Positions 31,827-43,389 of a stretch of 64,000 bases of DNA are shown here, piece after piece. Numbering within the stretch: position 1 is the first letter of the stretch; each line of letters starts with the position of its first letter. The DNA comes from Ustulina deusta (taxonomy: Eukaryota; Ascomycota; Sordariomycetes; Xylariales; Xylariaceae), in contig JAJNNX010000021.1 of NCBI GenBank assembly GCA_023159155.1, positions 496,001 through 560,000 on the forward strand, written 5' to 3'. Position numbers and translations under genes: made by a program. The notes under the pieces are model-generated. The model saw only the letters and a list, made by a program, of their open reading frames with translations, searched no databases and had not been told where the DNA came from.

Positions 31827-33098
31827 CTATCCACGCTGGCTATCCCACGCTCGAGCAACAGCAAGAACCTCTTCATAATCCTCTCTCTCGTGCTTGTACA
31901 GCCTATCCCCCATATCCAGGATCCACTTAAACAGCGTCACATGATGGTACTGAACGTCGAACGCTCCGGGATATGGCTGGAGAGACAGAAAATACAAGTC
32001 TTTGACGCACTGCCAAGCGTTGTCGGTGTCGTTGCGTAGCGCGTCTCGGATTTCCCTTATTTCCAGGGTCCCCTTCTCGTCTCCCAGCACGACACACACA
32101 GCCTGTGCCGATTTGAGATGCGCGTCGACCAGGAATGGATCCCGAAGCTCGCGCCCCGAGGGGTGGCTGATGGCGTTTCTTAACGGCACGACGTCAAGCA
32201 GCCGATGGTGGACCATCCAAGCCGAATAGCCGTTGCGAGCGAGATTTGCTTCTGGATATTCCCCCAGCCAGCCCATCAGCTCATTTCTCCCGAGAAGCAC
32301 GAGGTGTGGGCCGTCGCTGACATCCCAACCCCTGGACCGGCCTAGCCCGCCATTCTCCCTCGCATCGAAGATCGATTTTTGAACGATTTCGGCGGCCCTG
32401 CGGAGATAATCGAGGCTCGCCTTGCTGTCGGTCCTGATCCCGATGTTCCAGGGGAGAGACTCGTCCAGACGCGATCGCTCGGCTAAGTTGTCCTCTGGCT
32501 CGTTCTCAACTTCTTCCTCTGGAAGGGTTGGGGTGAGGGCAGCGGAGGGCAGCGGAATAGAGGATACTAGTGGCTCTTCAGCAGACACTTCGACCTCTTT
32601 GTCAGGCGAACCCCATCCGTTGCCGTATGCTTTTGGAGTCGGAGCGGGCGAGTGCCAGGAGGGCTGCAGGGTAGCTTGTTTCCTCCGCTCAAGCCTTTCA
32701 TTCAATTTCGCTATCTCACGTTTATAAGAAGAGCTTGTGAGCTGCATGAATCTGGGTTTGAGTCCCCAAGGCCGTTTGTCTTCTCCAGTGAGGATGGGCA
32801 CGCCATGCTTGTATACATATGTGTCTTCATCAATGATAACAAAGCGCGGTTTTTCATCTTCAATGCTTTCAGGCCCCTGCAGCTCAAGCTTGTCTTTATT
32901 GCGTGATGATTTTGTTGGTTGTGCATAGTGAGGGTTGCCCTTGGGGCTCGGGCTCGAAATAGAATTTGTCGATCGTGGTGGTTTAGCAGCCCGTAACACA
33001 ACGATTTCTTTCCGAAGTCTGATGTTCTCCTTTTCCAGCTCCTCTATTCGCTTGAAAGCCTGACTCAGGCGGTCGGAATGCTGGCTTATATACTTCAT
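31827..33098 (-). CDS. Coiled-coil protein of unknown function
   Basis: A single exon encodes 423 residues. Residues 8-37 form a leucine-zipper-like coil (RIEELEKENIRLRKEIVVLR). A basic, Ser/Pro-rich linker follows, then a segment containing FVIIDEDTYVYKHGVPIL, a second short charged helix (REIAKLNERLERRK), and a Pro/Glu-rich low-complexity region. The C-terminal 190 residues look globular, with HLVLLGRNELMGWLGEYPEANL, HHRLLDVVPLRNAISHP and YHHVTLFKWILDMGDRL. The family is not recognised, although the composition is that of a conserved fungal protein. There is no signal peptide or membrane segment; a nuclear or cytoplasmic location is likely. The coil could mediate dimerisation. Confidence 0.7.
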   Translation of the reverse strand: MKYISQHSDRLSQAFKRIEELEKENIRLRKEIVVLRAAKPPRSTNSISSPSPKGNPHYAQPTKSSRNKDKLELQGPESIEDEKPRFVIIDEDTYVYKHGVPILTGEDKRPWGLKPRFMQLTSSSYKREIAKLNERLERRKQATLQPSWHSPAPTPKAYGNGWGSPDKEVEVSAEEPLVSSIPLPSAALTPTLPEEEVENEPEDNLAERSRLDESLPWNIGIRTDSKASLDYLRRAAEIVQKSIFDARENGGLGRSRGWDVSDGPHLVLLGRNELMGWLGEYPEANLARNGYSAWMVHHRLLDVVPLRNAISHPSGRELRDPFLVDAHLKSAQAVCVVLGDEKGTLEIREIRDALRNDTDNAWQCVKDLYFLSLQPYPGAFDVQYHHVTLFKWILDMGDRLYKHEREDYEEVLAVARAWDSQRG

Positions 33099-35408
33099 CG
33101 TGGAGCTTGAAGGGAGGTTCTGTGAAACTTCGGGCCAAGGTCGATATTTCGTTACACCAACCTAGGTGTGGACTAGGATCGGAGCACTGTAGATGGCTTG
33201 AACTCGCATCCATTGATCTCAAGCTACATGCTTCAAGAGATGGTGTGCACAGTGACTCCGCCAGTGGACACAATGGGAAACGCTGTCTGGAAAACAATAG
33301 CGTTCTATAAATAATCCTGAATGCCCTCGTGCCCTCGTGCCATTGTCACTATTTTCTCCCGGTGTCATTGCGCCCTTACTTCCAAATGGGTTTTCCCATT
33401 TCCTACTGCCGTAACCCAAGGGCTCGGGAAATTTTTGTTAAGGTGTTTCGAATGGAAGGGGACATACCAACAATAACGGCGTGTTTTCATTCGTCCTAGC
33501 CACAATACTAATATTCTTTTCATCTCTTCATTCGAAGTTTTAAACATGGCAAGAGAGCCTTCTGTATGGGATTCAGGACAATGTAATCTCTAGGTACATA
33601 GTGTGTTGTTGGTTCCAGTGCTTAGGGTATATAATATTCTAATACCTCCCGATTCGCCACAACCCCGAAATACTAATGTCATAAAATCTCAACCCGGTTT
33701 ACGTTAAGGTAAGGGATGATGCACAAACTACTACTGTATTCGCCCATCCAAACTCACTCTTATCCCATCACGATGTTCTGCTATGAAGACTGTCTGGCAA
33801 ATGATTTAACTATGCCCCGTATTTGGCAAGAAATACACTAATATTCGTTCAAAGAATGTCAAGTTCACAATTTGTGACCAAAGCCGTAATGAGCAATATT
33901 CGTACAATTTTGACACTCGCCTCCCTATTCACTAAACATTCATCCTCAACATCATGGGTAGCCATTTTATAGATCAGCCGCTGATCCTCTTACAACAGTC
34001 GGGCAAATCTTTCAACTTGGCCTCATATTATTTATTTAATTTTATCTTTCTCTATCGATGGTATAATCACAACAGCAACTAAGTAGACAAGTTACTAGCA
34101 GGAGGTACTGCGTTTTCTGCTCGTATTCATCGGATTAGAAAGCAATAGTTGCAGTTAGCTGAACCGTAGACAGTGGGGAATCGAAGGACTCAGCAGGAAG
34201 GTGGATTGACCATACGATAGATTATTATCATCCTTATATATTTTAAACCACATGATTTGTCTTCAAACTATACCAACTTTGCATATCAATTACTACCCCT
34301 ATTCGCTTAACCCTAGCCAAATCTAGGACGGTTATACGACATGGGGGTTCTGGACTTGTGTGGATGACCCCAACGGCTAGTCTATGTGGGTTGGCTATTT
34401 TTCGGTAATGACCACATCCTCCCTGTCTGCTACTTATTTATCAAGAGAAAATCATAAGCGTTGAGAGTGACGGATAGCGGTTAACCATACGTAGGAGTTG
34501 TGAATCATGTTGTTGCGCAATGGCTACAACTCCGTTATTAGCTATGATCAAGTTATATACTGACCACCTCCTGATGCATAACAGATAGGTTCTTTCCATG
34601 GGCAATTTTCTTGATTCTAAATGTTTGTTACTTGGTTCTCGAAGGATTGCCAATTCGGAGATGTCCGAGCGCGCCACTCTACTAAAATGTTTCTCCAGCG
34701 GTTATCTATGCCTGCCAGGAGCAGTTGACAATACGTTTGGGTCATGCTGACTGCTCTTGCGCGGAGGGCAGGTATTTCACGTAGCTGAGCCTTGGCTATA
34801 TCTATACTAGTTCTTGTTTCAGAATTGTAGAATCACAACACCATGTCCCGTAATATCCTTTTCAAAGATTTCTTCCACTGCCATATTCCCATTTTCATCT
34901 GCCGAGATCCAGTTTCATTGACGCCCTCTAACTCTGGTGTTTGAATTGACTCTCTCCGTTCTGCTTTTAGCTGCAAGAGTAACTTGTAATAAGGAAGTCA
35001 TTGTCCGTAGCCGTCAACCCCTAACCAGATAGGTATCAACCTGCCCATGGCATAAATAAATTCTCTTACCCACTGCAACTACAGTATAGTTGCAGACAGC
35101 ACCTTAGCATATGAATCGGAATCAAATCTCAACGTTTAGCATCACGATAATATGCCACATGAACAGCACTTTGGCAAGAAGGCTTTTACTATCACTTAAC
35201 GCACCGTGGAAAGTAGTCCAGATGATTCATCAGATGTATCTCTGAGTGTTAAACTTTCTAGGTAGTTTCAATTTGTGAGATTACAGTGAGGTGGGCATTA
35301 TTTATCGTGTTCATAATTCCATGTATTAACCGGACGCCAAAACTAACAATTTCTTAACACGAACAAAAGAGGACGAAAACCCTTAGAACATATGAAAACC
35401 CCCTACAG
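33099..35408. other. Intergenic region, no gene recognised
   Basis: About 2.3 kb, moderately AT-rich from 33.6 kb on, with stop codons in all frames. No repeat or gene signature is seen. Confidence 0.45.
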
Positions 35409-37393
35409 TCATTCCCATTTCAAGAACTCTGCCTGAATCCCATTAACTAAACACCACGGAAGAGCATCTGCTGAGCTCTCAGTCATCGGGCTTGTAAACT
35501 CTATTTCTGATTGCTCCCTCGGGGGCCATGAGTGGTTCAGCATGTCCCCGACAAAATCTTCAGAGGCCAGCGGCTGTTGAAATGTATCCGCCCTTTCTCT
35601 ATTGCTTGTTAGGTCCCACTGAGTTGGGTTGGTCCCGAAGTGGTCCAAGATACTGTCAACAACCCCTTTTATCTGACTAGAGTTCAGGCATTCCGATTCC
35701 GGGTCGTGTTCGCCAAGTGACCTTTCAATAATCTCGCCAGCGTTACCATCCCAATAACTTCGTAGGCAAGACAACAACGTTGCCTGGTCGTTCTCGATGT
35801 GAGGAGATCGTGGTGGTTTAGTCCCTGGAAATATCACCTCCCATAATTTTGTCCATTGTTCCTGTATGCTCGTCCCACGGCCTCCGCAATCTTTTAGTTC
35901 TTTCTTTTGGTCCTCCGAAATAGTACCATCAAAACTTGGAACTTCTCTTTTCGTACAACCCCCTTCTCGGATGTGATAGTCCCGCTCGTCTAAGCACTTA
36001 AAGGTCGTAAAGCAGCGAGAGCAGTATAGTTCAGGTTTGCAGTGAAGTCTATAAATATGTTGCTTCACGTCCTTGATGCGACGCAAGGTGTATTTACCGC
36101 AATCCTGATAGCGCTGGGGATCCTTTTTATGAAACGGACATGCGAGCAGGCTCTCCCCCCCAGTCTCTCGAGGCGACCGTCCGCAATTCACCAATTGAGC
36201 GGGTCCGTCTCCGCCACCTTCAGCATCTGCTGAGGACGATCGCTTTCGACCACCCTTTCCGGATGATGCCGTTTGTGGTGAAGGTATTATTGTTGAGACA
36301 TTTGGACCGTATTCGAATGTACCGGGCCAGTTATCATCCAACAGCTGTCCTGTACCGCTTTGAATTGGAGAACCATGGTCTTGATATTGGTCGCAAGATG
36401 GACCGGAAGGTATATCGATCCAAGTCGCTGCATTTCCGTTCGAACCAGATATGGCCATTGGCCCAAAGTCTGGACCGAGCCCGGTGAGTTGTTTTTGTGC
36501 GGAGTCTGAATAAGTCGTAATGGGGACCGTAGACACGGGTGGAAAATTCGGGACAGGCCAATTGTCGATGGGAAACTTTGCCGCAGTCGGGACCAAGCCA
36601 ATGTTCACTTCGGGGTAGAAATCAAAAGTCGTATCTGGGCTACTTGCCACAGAGTGACCGAAGGTAAAATCTAAGAGTGAAAAGGGGGTCGGAGTGCTTG
36701 GATCAAAATCCGTGACCATCTCGGTACTCATCAGTTCCTCTTCTAATTTCAGGGTTCCTGGTTTTTCGTGGTCCACCAGAGTCCATATTGAATCGCTATC
36801 AATATTCATCTGGGGTGCTGTGATTATAGTGAGCGGGCATACCAGAGAGCCAGAAAAGGTGGCCACGGACCTGATGCTATTTGTGGCTGCATCGTATGCT
36901 CCGACGTGTCTGAGTTGAAGTCCTCATCCCAGAGTACTGTAAAGGGCGAAATGCGACCACCCGGTGAGAAGGAATTTTCAGATGCATTCGTCGCTTCAGT
37001 ATATGACCCTGACGGAGAGATCTCCTCCGAAAATAGCTGTGTCTCGTGCGTGGGAGCTACAGGTCCCATAGAAATAGGCGTAGCTATTGCCACAGATTCG
37101 CCATCTGAGTGATCTTCAATACTCTCATGTGCCACCAGATTTTTCAAGCCTTCATTAGCAGTCGTCTCTACAGCTGTAGAAGCCCCCCCAGCTGCGTTAC
37201 CTTTAGCACGACTGTCTATATAGGATCGCCGTGTTTTAGTCCGATTTTTCTTTCGCTTCTTCGGCGGAGCAGCAAAACCAATTGGTATGATAGATACTGC
37301 CGACTGTCCATATTGCTCCCAAACGTGCATGGATGCAGCAAGATTTCCTAGAGCCCGAAGATAATATCCAGCTTCCCTTGCAAATTGACCCAA
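35409..37393 (-). CDS. Fungal zinc-finger family protein, paralogue 1
   Basis: Two exons, 37393-36871 and 36817-35409, flank a 53-nt intron (GTCCGT...CACAG) and give 643 residues. The N-terminal part has a basic run PPKKRKKNRTKTRR that could be a nuclear localisation signal, then long Ser/Thr/Pro-rich acidic regions. The conserved core lies in the middle: LACPFHKKDPQRYQDC, RRIKDVKQHIYRLH, YCSRCFTTF and HIREGGC. This gives two probable zinc sites, C-x12-C-x13-H-x4-H and C-x2-C-x12-H-x5-C. About 50 residues later comes LWEVIFPGTKPP, then a helical tail. The same order of motifs recurs in the two genes at 39458-40910 and 42415-43389. I do not recognise a named family. A DNA-, RNA- or protein-binding regulator is inferred. 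Confidence 0.75.
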
Positions 37394-39457
37394 GTAGCTT
37401 GGATGGTGTAAGCCGTCAGGGACTCCTTTCGATGGTTGTGGGTTACGTGAATCGGATGTGGGCAGTACAATGTGTTGGAGAAATGCGGCTCTGCGTCGAC
37501 AATTACACTCGTGGTATTTATTTGACTCTTAACACATCAGTATTGATGCCTCGGATGACCCCGAGTCGGCCTCAACTGGCCTCTGTTGGCCTCAACCCAG
37601 TGTCACGTTCAGTGAAGAGGCGCGGCCCGCGGCCAGATGCCTTCTCGACTCGTTCCTGATTGGCCGTCGCTCTACACAAATGTGTACAACTGCCAACGAT
37701 TCGAGGCCTCTGTGCCAATCACACAATGGCCACGGCTCCACACCGAACAAATGCACTGATTACGGCTGATAGGTCGGATGTCAGACAGCCAATGGGCAAC
37801 GAGTCTAGTGGATTCAGACCGGGACTTAATAGCGAGGAAACGAGAGTTTGCGCAATGTATTCATACCCAAGCCCTGCCACTCGTGTAATTGGCCAGAAGT
37901 CAACACATTGGCGTGTTTCCACCGGGCGCTGACATCATGGAATACTACAATATAAATGTACCCCTGATAGATATAGCCAAACTCGGCTGTTCGGCTGCCG
38001 CTCCATGCTACAGTACCTAATCATGCAAGCCATAACTTTTATCTAGTGCAGACTCCCGTTTCTTTCACATCCTATTAACCCCCGATCCCTTAGGAACCCC
38101 CACTACCTTGAGAGCTAAAAACGCGATCGTAGAAAGCAAGCGTCTTTGCAATCTCGGATCCTCTGCCGCCGATTGTGCTGGTATGTGAACTCCGCTCACT
38201 TGATCGCGCGCGGACGAACTGATTGATAAACGGTTGAGAGGGATCTCGGCGCCACGCATCTACCTGTCGGCCGCACGAGCTGTGTGTGCCGGTGTTCTCA
38301 CTTTAGGGCAGGATTGTTAGCACGACTATTTGTGCCGCTTGGATTGCGACACGGTCCTCCTCACCTGGCATACGCAGTAGGCCGTTTCGCGCAATGCGAC
38401 TTGTCTTGGATAGTTTTGGCTGTCATTTTGTAATAGTTGCGATGGTGGAGATGTGAAACAGTGATTATGGTCATGAGCAGCAAATTATAGAAAGAATCGT
38501 TTCTCAGTTCTCTATATACTCTATATTGTTGGTCCTATTGTCAAAATCGCGCACGCAAACATACACACCTGCGCAGGCTTCTCCAGATCGGATGTGTGTT
38601 ATCTCGGCACGCAGCTGTGTAGTTGTGTGCACCAGCCAAGCACCTTGGACATCACGATCGCGATACCTCTATCCATCTTCTCGTAGGCATATTTGAACGG
38701 CACCCTGGGATCAGTGGACCAAGCTAGGTTATATCAAGTTCGTTCTTGGTGTTTCAGAATTGAGTTGTCAACTTCGCGAAGATGTCTGTCTCTTTTAAAT
38801 CGGCGAGTAGTAAAACTTGTCCCAATGCCAAACTCAAAAAGTCGGCGATCCAAGACACCTATCATGTTTTTGCATGGCTTATAACAGGATTTCGAGACTG
38901 TCTCACGAGGGTAACAAGTGGATGCTCGTTCTAGTCCAGGAAGACAATTTAGATTTCACCAGAGCACACTAAATTCAGTCGTCAATAAATAACACCATCG
39001 GTTCCATCATCATGTCAACAAAATTTACTTCTACGCAGCTGCGTATTGTCGGTGCATTCTACGCAGTTGCGTATTATCAGTGCATTCTACACAGTTGCGT
39101 AGACCCCCGCCATGTCAGCGGACTGGCGGCCAATAATAATGTTTGGGGGCCCCGACCAGGCATACAGAATCGTGTCCGCCTTCGTGTCCGCCTACTAGCA
39201 GCGCGAGGCGGCCTCCCAGGAATCATGATGCATCCAATAGTTATATAATGATACTGTACAGACTGTCCGCGCGCTCAAGGCGGGGTTTGCCGGAATGGCG
39301 GCGCTGTTCTTTAACACGCCCAAGGTTGCCTTATGATCCCTAGACCTATATTAGTTAGAAAGCCAACTGTTCCAACCAACCGTGCTATTGGAATTTCCTC
39401 TTTTTTGAGTGTTTCAACTCGGAGTCTCGACTGATTAGTTGCTGTTGATCACAAAAG
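37394..39457. other. Intergenic region between paralogues 1 and 2
   Basis: No gene is recognised. A 28-bp palindromic tandem repeat lies at 39030-39103. Confidence 0.45.
39030..39103. repeat. 28-bp tandem repeat with internal palindrome
   Basis: Two full units (39030-39057, 39058-39085) and a partial third (39086-39103) each contain CTACGCAGYTGCGTA or a close variant. The first copy holds the perfect 14-bp palindrome TACGCAGCTGCGTA at 39032-39045. Confidence 0.85.
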
Positions 39458-40910
39458 ATGCTGTGTCGCAAATCCGACCGGGTTTCGCCCGAGGTGGATG
39501 AAAGCGGCAAATCACTCGGTCGGGTTCTTGGCCGGTGTGGAGGGTTACCGACGAAAGGATGCAAGCAAGAACAGTGCGCTCAGGCCAGCATCGCCCGCTT
39601 AGAGGTATGACATAGGCATCAACGCCGTACGGCATTGATGTTATGTATTGATTTCAGACGAAATATACTAACTGGTGTAGAACGGAATTTGTGCCACCGA
39701 GTCAAGGCCACACCCTCCTGCTGCAGAGCCAACTGTTGGAGGCCGTTGTACCCCCAGAGAACTGCAGGTCATCTGTGATCTGCAGAAACTTGAGATTGGG
39801 GCTATGGACAGCACGCAAGAGGACCTAGCGATTCTCATTGTGCATAACTCAACTATATACAAGATCGATCCCAGATTTCGTACGACTAGACCTACGCTGG
39901 CGGCCGGCTCCAGCATCTCCATTGAGCGCCGTACCGTCGTCGTTGGTACTGTGTGTGGTGAAACCCAAGGAACGCCGAGCGGTACAGCGAGCACCAATCC
40001 CAGTTGTGCCTCTCAAAAAGAGCCGCTCACGCCCAGCGAACATGTTCCAAACTATCCGAACAGGAACAGAAACCGTCGCCGACAACGACGTAGTCGAGAC
40101 AGCGATGATCAGCAACCCCAACGGCGAAGCAAGCCACGGTCGGGTCCGTCAGACGTCAGAAGGTGGTTTGCGTGCCCATTTTACCGTTACAACCCGGACG
40201 TGCACCGGAACTGCCTGAATTACAAGCTCAGTCGTATTGTCGATGTTCGCCTACACATTTGTAGGTTTCACACACAGCCGAGCTATTGTCCGCGCTGCGG
40301 GACCGAATTCCAAGACGATCCTGTCTATACCCAACGAGATGCGCACCTAGACCCAGAGCACTGTGAAGTTCTCGGTGACGTCGCCCGACCGTCAGGAGCA
40401 ACGTCGGAGCAATTGGAAAGCATGGCTAGCGCGGCGATGCATGGACGCGGCTGTACTGAAGAAGGGCGCTGGTATGCTATTTGGGACATCATGTTTCCTG
40501 GGGCCCCGCGTCCCCTGTCGCCATTCATTGACGTTGACCACGAATGGAGTCGCATACAGGTTTGTGCTATTATTGAGCAGTACCGCCAAAACGGTGGGCT
40601 ACAAGACTTCATTCGCCAACTCGAACTAAACGTCGACGTGTTGGGAGTCCTGAGCTTCTTTCTTGACCACATCCGCGACTACACATCTGCTCGTATTGAG
40701 CGTCCACCTGATCTTCATGATCCACGCGGCGATATGTCCATCCCCATCCCACCTCTTCCACCCTTCGGCCAGCCAACCGCCTCGTCGAGGTCCGATCTAC
40801 CTGTTTTGTTGCCTCGCCCGACACACATCGACTCGACCGACACGGGACAGGCCTTGCCGAGCCATGATCCGAATCTCGATGCTATTGATGAAGAACTCGG
40901 CTATTCTTGA
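39458..40910 (+). CDS. Fungal zinc-finger family protein, paralogue 2
   Basis: Exon 1 (39458-39604) and exon 2 (39681-40910) are separated by a 76-nt intron with donor GTATGA and branch ACTAAC nine bases before the TAG acceptor; together they give 458 residues. The N-terminal exon adds a cysteine-rich start (GRCGGLPTKGCKQEQCAQ). A basic stretch RNRNRRRQRRSRD may be a nuclear signal. The family core follows: FACPFYRYNPDVHRNC, SRIVDVRLHICRFH, SYCPRCGTEF, a His and Cys pair in HLDPEHC, then IWDIMFPGAPRP. The second zinc site has a three-residue longer spacing than in paralogues 1 and 3. The C-terminus is Pro/Ser-rich and acidic. A simpler model starts at the in-frame ATG at 39804, giving 368 residues. 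Function unknown. Confidence 0.72.
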
Positions 40911-42414
40911 TGGTGGCTAAGCCAAGCCTATCCTTACCCTAGTCCACCTCCAATTTCTACTGCACTAGATAGGGATCCACACCTAGAGACCGCCCTCGCG
41001 GATCCCCTAGACGAGTATGCTGGCATAAATCTACTGATTCACTTTATAAAACTTTATTCAGCGACTATCACATTTCTATATTGTGACGGAAATGCGGGGG
41101 CGAGCCCCACAAGTTAATTGAGAGGTTCTATTGTGTATATATTCATTGTTTGTTTCTTTTCTAATACAAGCACCGGATCTTCGTTCAGCTGTTCCTTTTG
41201 GATGCACTGGTTCAACTCCACTCTTCTACAGCACACTTCAGGGCACTCGGTTGTAGTTGATGGTACGTATATTGGGGGAGCATGAGCGTTGTTAGGCGCT
41301 TCTACAATGCGAAGGTGTAGCTTGGTACACTGTAAACGCGCCTAAAACTGCGCAAACTAAAATAACAACTAAAAACAACTAAAATAAACAAACAAAACAA
41401 CTATCTAATAGTAAAAAGGGATAATAGGCAGGTCGAAAGCGTAATAAAGATGTATCGCGAGTTGTACCGAAAAAGTGTGATGTAAAAGGTGAGTTGTGCG
41501 ATAGGTCCACCTTCAGGTCTATAGAACCACCTATTTACTCCGTTTCTACGTTAGATATATAGAAATACTAGCTATATCTTAATACAAACCTCTTTTTTAA
41601 AACGGTATTATCTGTATAAATATATTTACATTAAATAGCTTGACATTAGTGCCTGTAAAAACGCTACACTGGGAGTCGGTTAGTAGGTATTACTGGTTGT
41701 AAATCTACTCTATATTTAGCTCACTTCACCCAAGGCAAATTCAGCGACTTCTAAGTAGGTAGCTAGCTACCTAGATAGGTATGTAGTTCTACTCCCAGGG
41801 ATCCGTCATCTTAGTCGAGCCCGCACTGCCAGGAATATCACCACCCTCGTGCAAAGTGCCCCGGTTCTATCATGTGCTGGGTCGGGTGACATCATCTAAT
41901 TCCCGATACTATTGCCAAGCCTCATAACCCCCTAGTCGCTAAGATTGCGCATTGCCAATGCGTATACACTACCTATGTTGAGACGCACAGGCACAGACCC
42001 GACCGGGCGCATTTGTGCCGATGGCAAACAGGCGCCGATTTGCACCGACCCCAAACGACCGCATCCAGCTCATCCCTGGGTAGCCACTAGTGCTGTGTGG
42101 AATATGCTACCTGTCAGAAAGCCACTCTAGGCAGATGTACACATCTGTTCTTACTCATGTCATTTGTACCTTGTCCTAGAAGATACATCCAAACTGTGCC
42201 GAACTGGATAGCAGCACGAGGTCTATTCCTAGATTCATTCCTCCCTGTGAAGGCAAACTTCAATAGCACATCTGTATATATATCACTCCCTAGATGAAAG
42301 ATACATGGTATTTGAGCACTCGGGTGTCTGTGTTTATCCGCAATGAAATCTTTCACAGTCCCAACCTCTAACTTAAAGGCGGCGTACCACCAGTAACCTG
42401 ACCACAAAAGCAGA
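40911..42414. other. Intergenic region between paralogues 2 and 3
   Basis: A stretch beginning TGTGACGGAAATGCGG at about 41082 resembles the start of a fungal long terminal repeat, but no matching end or second copy was found. AT content rises from 41.3 to 41.7 kb. TAGGTAGCTAGCTACC-type motifs lie at about 41755-41785. No gene is recognised. Confidence 0.35.
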
Positions 42415-43389
42415 ATGCATGTGCCTATAGCGCCCGACTACACCAGGACTAGTCAGTCTTCAACCCTAGAATCAATCCCCGTTAGGGAATCCTCGTCTCC
42501 TCGGTTTACATCCAGATCGGACAATTCCAGTAGCGAGGACGAGGATGAGGCATTCCTGTTCGACACTCCTTCACCGCAAACGCCTAGCGCTAGCACTGCT
42601 GGATATATTGCGAGCCAGGCGACGGCGCTTGCCAAGATCGCCTTGGAGCAATTCTCCTTTGCCATCTCCCCCCCAAACTATAGCTCCAAGGGGGGCATAT
42701 ACAGATTTTTACTGGAGAAAATGAGACAACAGCCGAGGACTTTCTACTGCGAAGAACATAGGAAGATCGAGCCTACACATGTCATCGACAAAGACATATC
42801 GACGCTGAGCGCGCGTCATCTGGCGTGTCCGTTCTATCTCCACCAGAAGGAGAAATACCTCAGCTGCTTGACACGTACCGACATGCGAGAGATCCGAGAT
42901 CTCAAGCGGCACCTTTGGACTGCTCACCACCAACCCTCGTATTGTCCCACCTGCAACGACACCTTCAGCGTAACCGAGGACTGGGAAAATCATATTCGTC
43001 TCAAATCGTGTATGCCTTCGGGGAAGGCCCGCCCCGAAGGTATCACGCGTTTACAAGTGCAAGAGCTCGCTCAGCGGACCAACACCCGGATTTCGCGAGA
43101 GGCCCAGTGGCTGTGGATCTGGGAAATCGTCTTTCCGGGTGTCGAGCCGCCGTCGCCGGAGGTCGTCTCCGGCAAGGTCGAGACTGTCGTCTGGGTGCTG
43201 CGGGATTTCTGGTCGGCCGAGGGCGGCCGAATCGTGTCCAGCTTCCTAACCGAGCGACAGCAACATATTTCACAGCTACAGCTACAGAACAACGAGTCCA
43301 TTGCGACCGCATTGGGGTCGTTGGTCCTTGACCGCGTGATTGATCAGCTGGTTGAGAGCTGCAGGCAGGGCGAGCGTGGTGAACCGTGA
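42415..43389 (+). CDS. Fungal zinc-finger family protein, paralogue 3
   Basis: A single exon of 324 residues. The N-terminus is Ser/Thr-rich and acidic (NSSSEDEDEAFLFD). The core shows LACPFYLHQKEKYLSC, REIRDLKRHLWTAHH, SYCPTCNDTF, HIRLKSC, then after about 45 residues WIWEIVFPGVEPPSP and a helical C-terminal region. The two putative zinc sites are C-x12-C-x14-H-x4-H and C-x2-C-x12-H-x5-C. An upstream in-frame TAA makes the ATG at 42415 the first possible start, unless a 5' exon exists as in paralogue 2. This is the shortest member and lacks the long N-terminal region of paralogue 1. Function unknown. Confidence 0.75.
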   Translation: MHVPIAPDYTRTSQSSTLESIPVRESSSPRFTSRSDNSSSEDEDEAFLFDTPSPQTPSASTAGYIASQATALAKIALEQFSFAISPPNYSSKGGIYRFLLEKMRQQPRTFYCEEHRKIEPTHVIDKDISTLSARHLACPFYLHQKEKYLSCLTRTDMREIRDLKRHLWTAHHQPSYCPTCNDTFSVTEDWENHIRLKSCMPSGKARPEGITRLQVQELAQRTNTRISREAQWLWIWEIVFPGVEPPSPEVVSGKVETVVWVLRDFWSAEGGRIVSSFLTERQQHISQLQLQNNESIATALGSLVLDRVIDQLVESCRQGERGEP

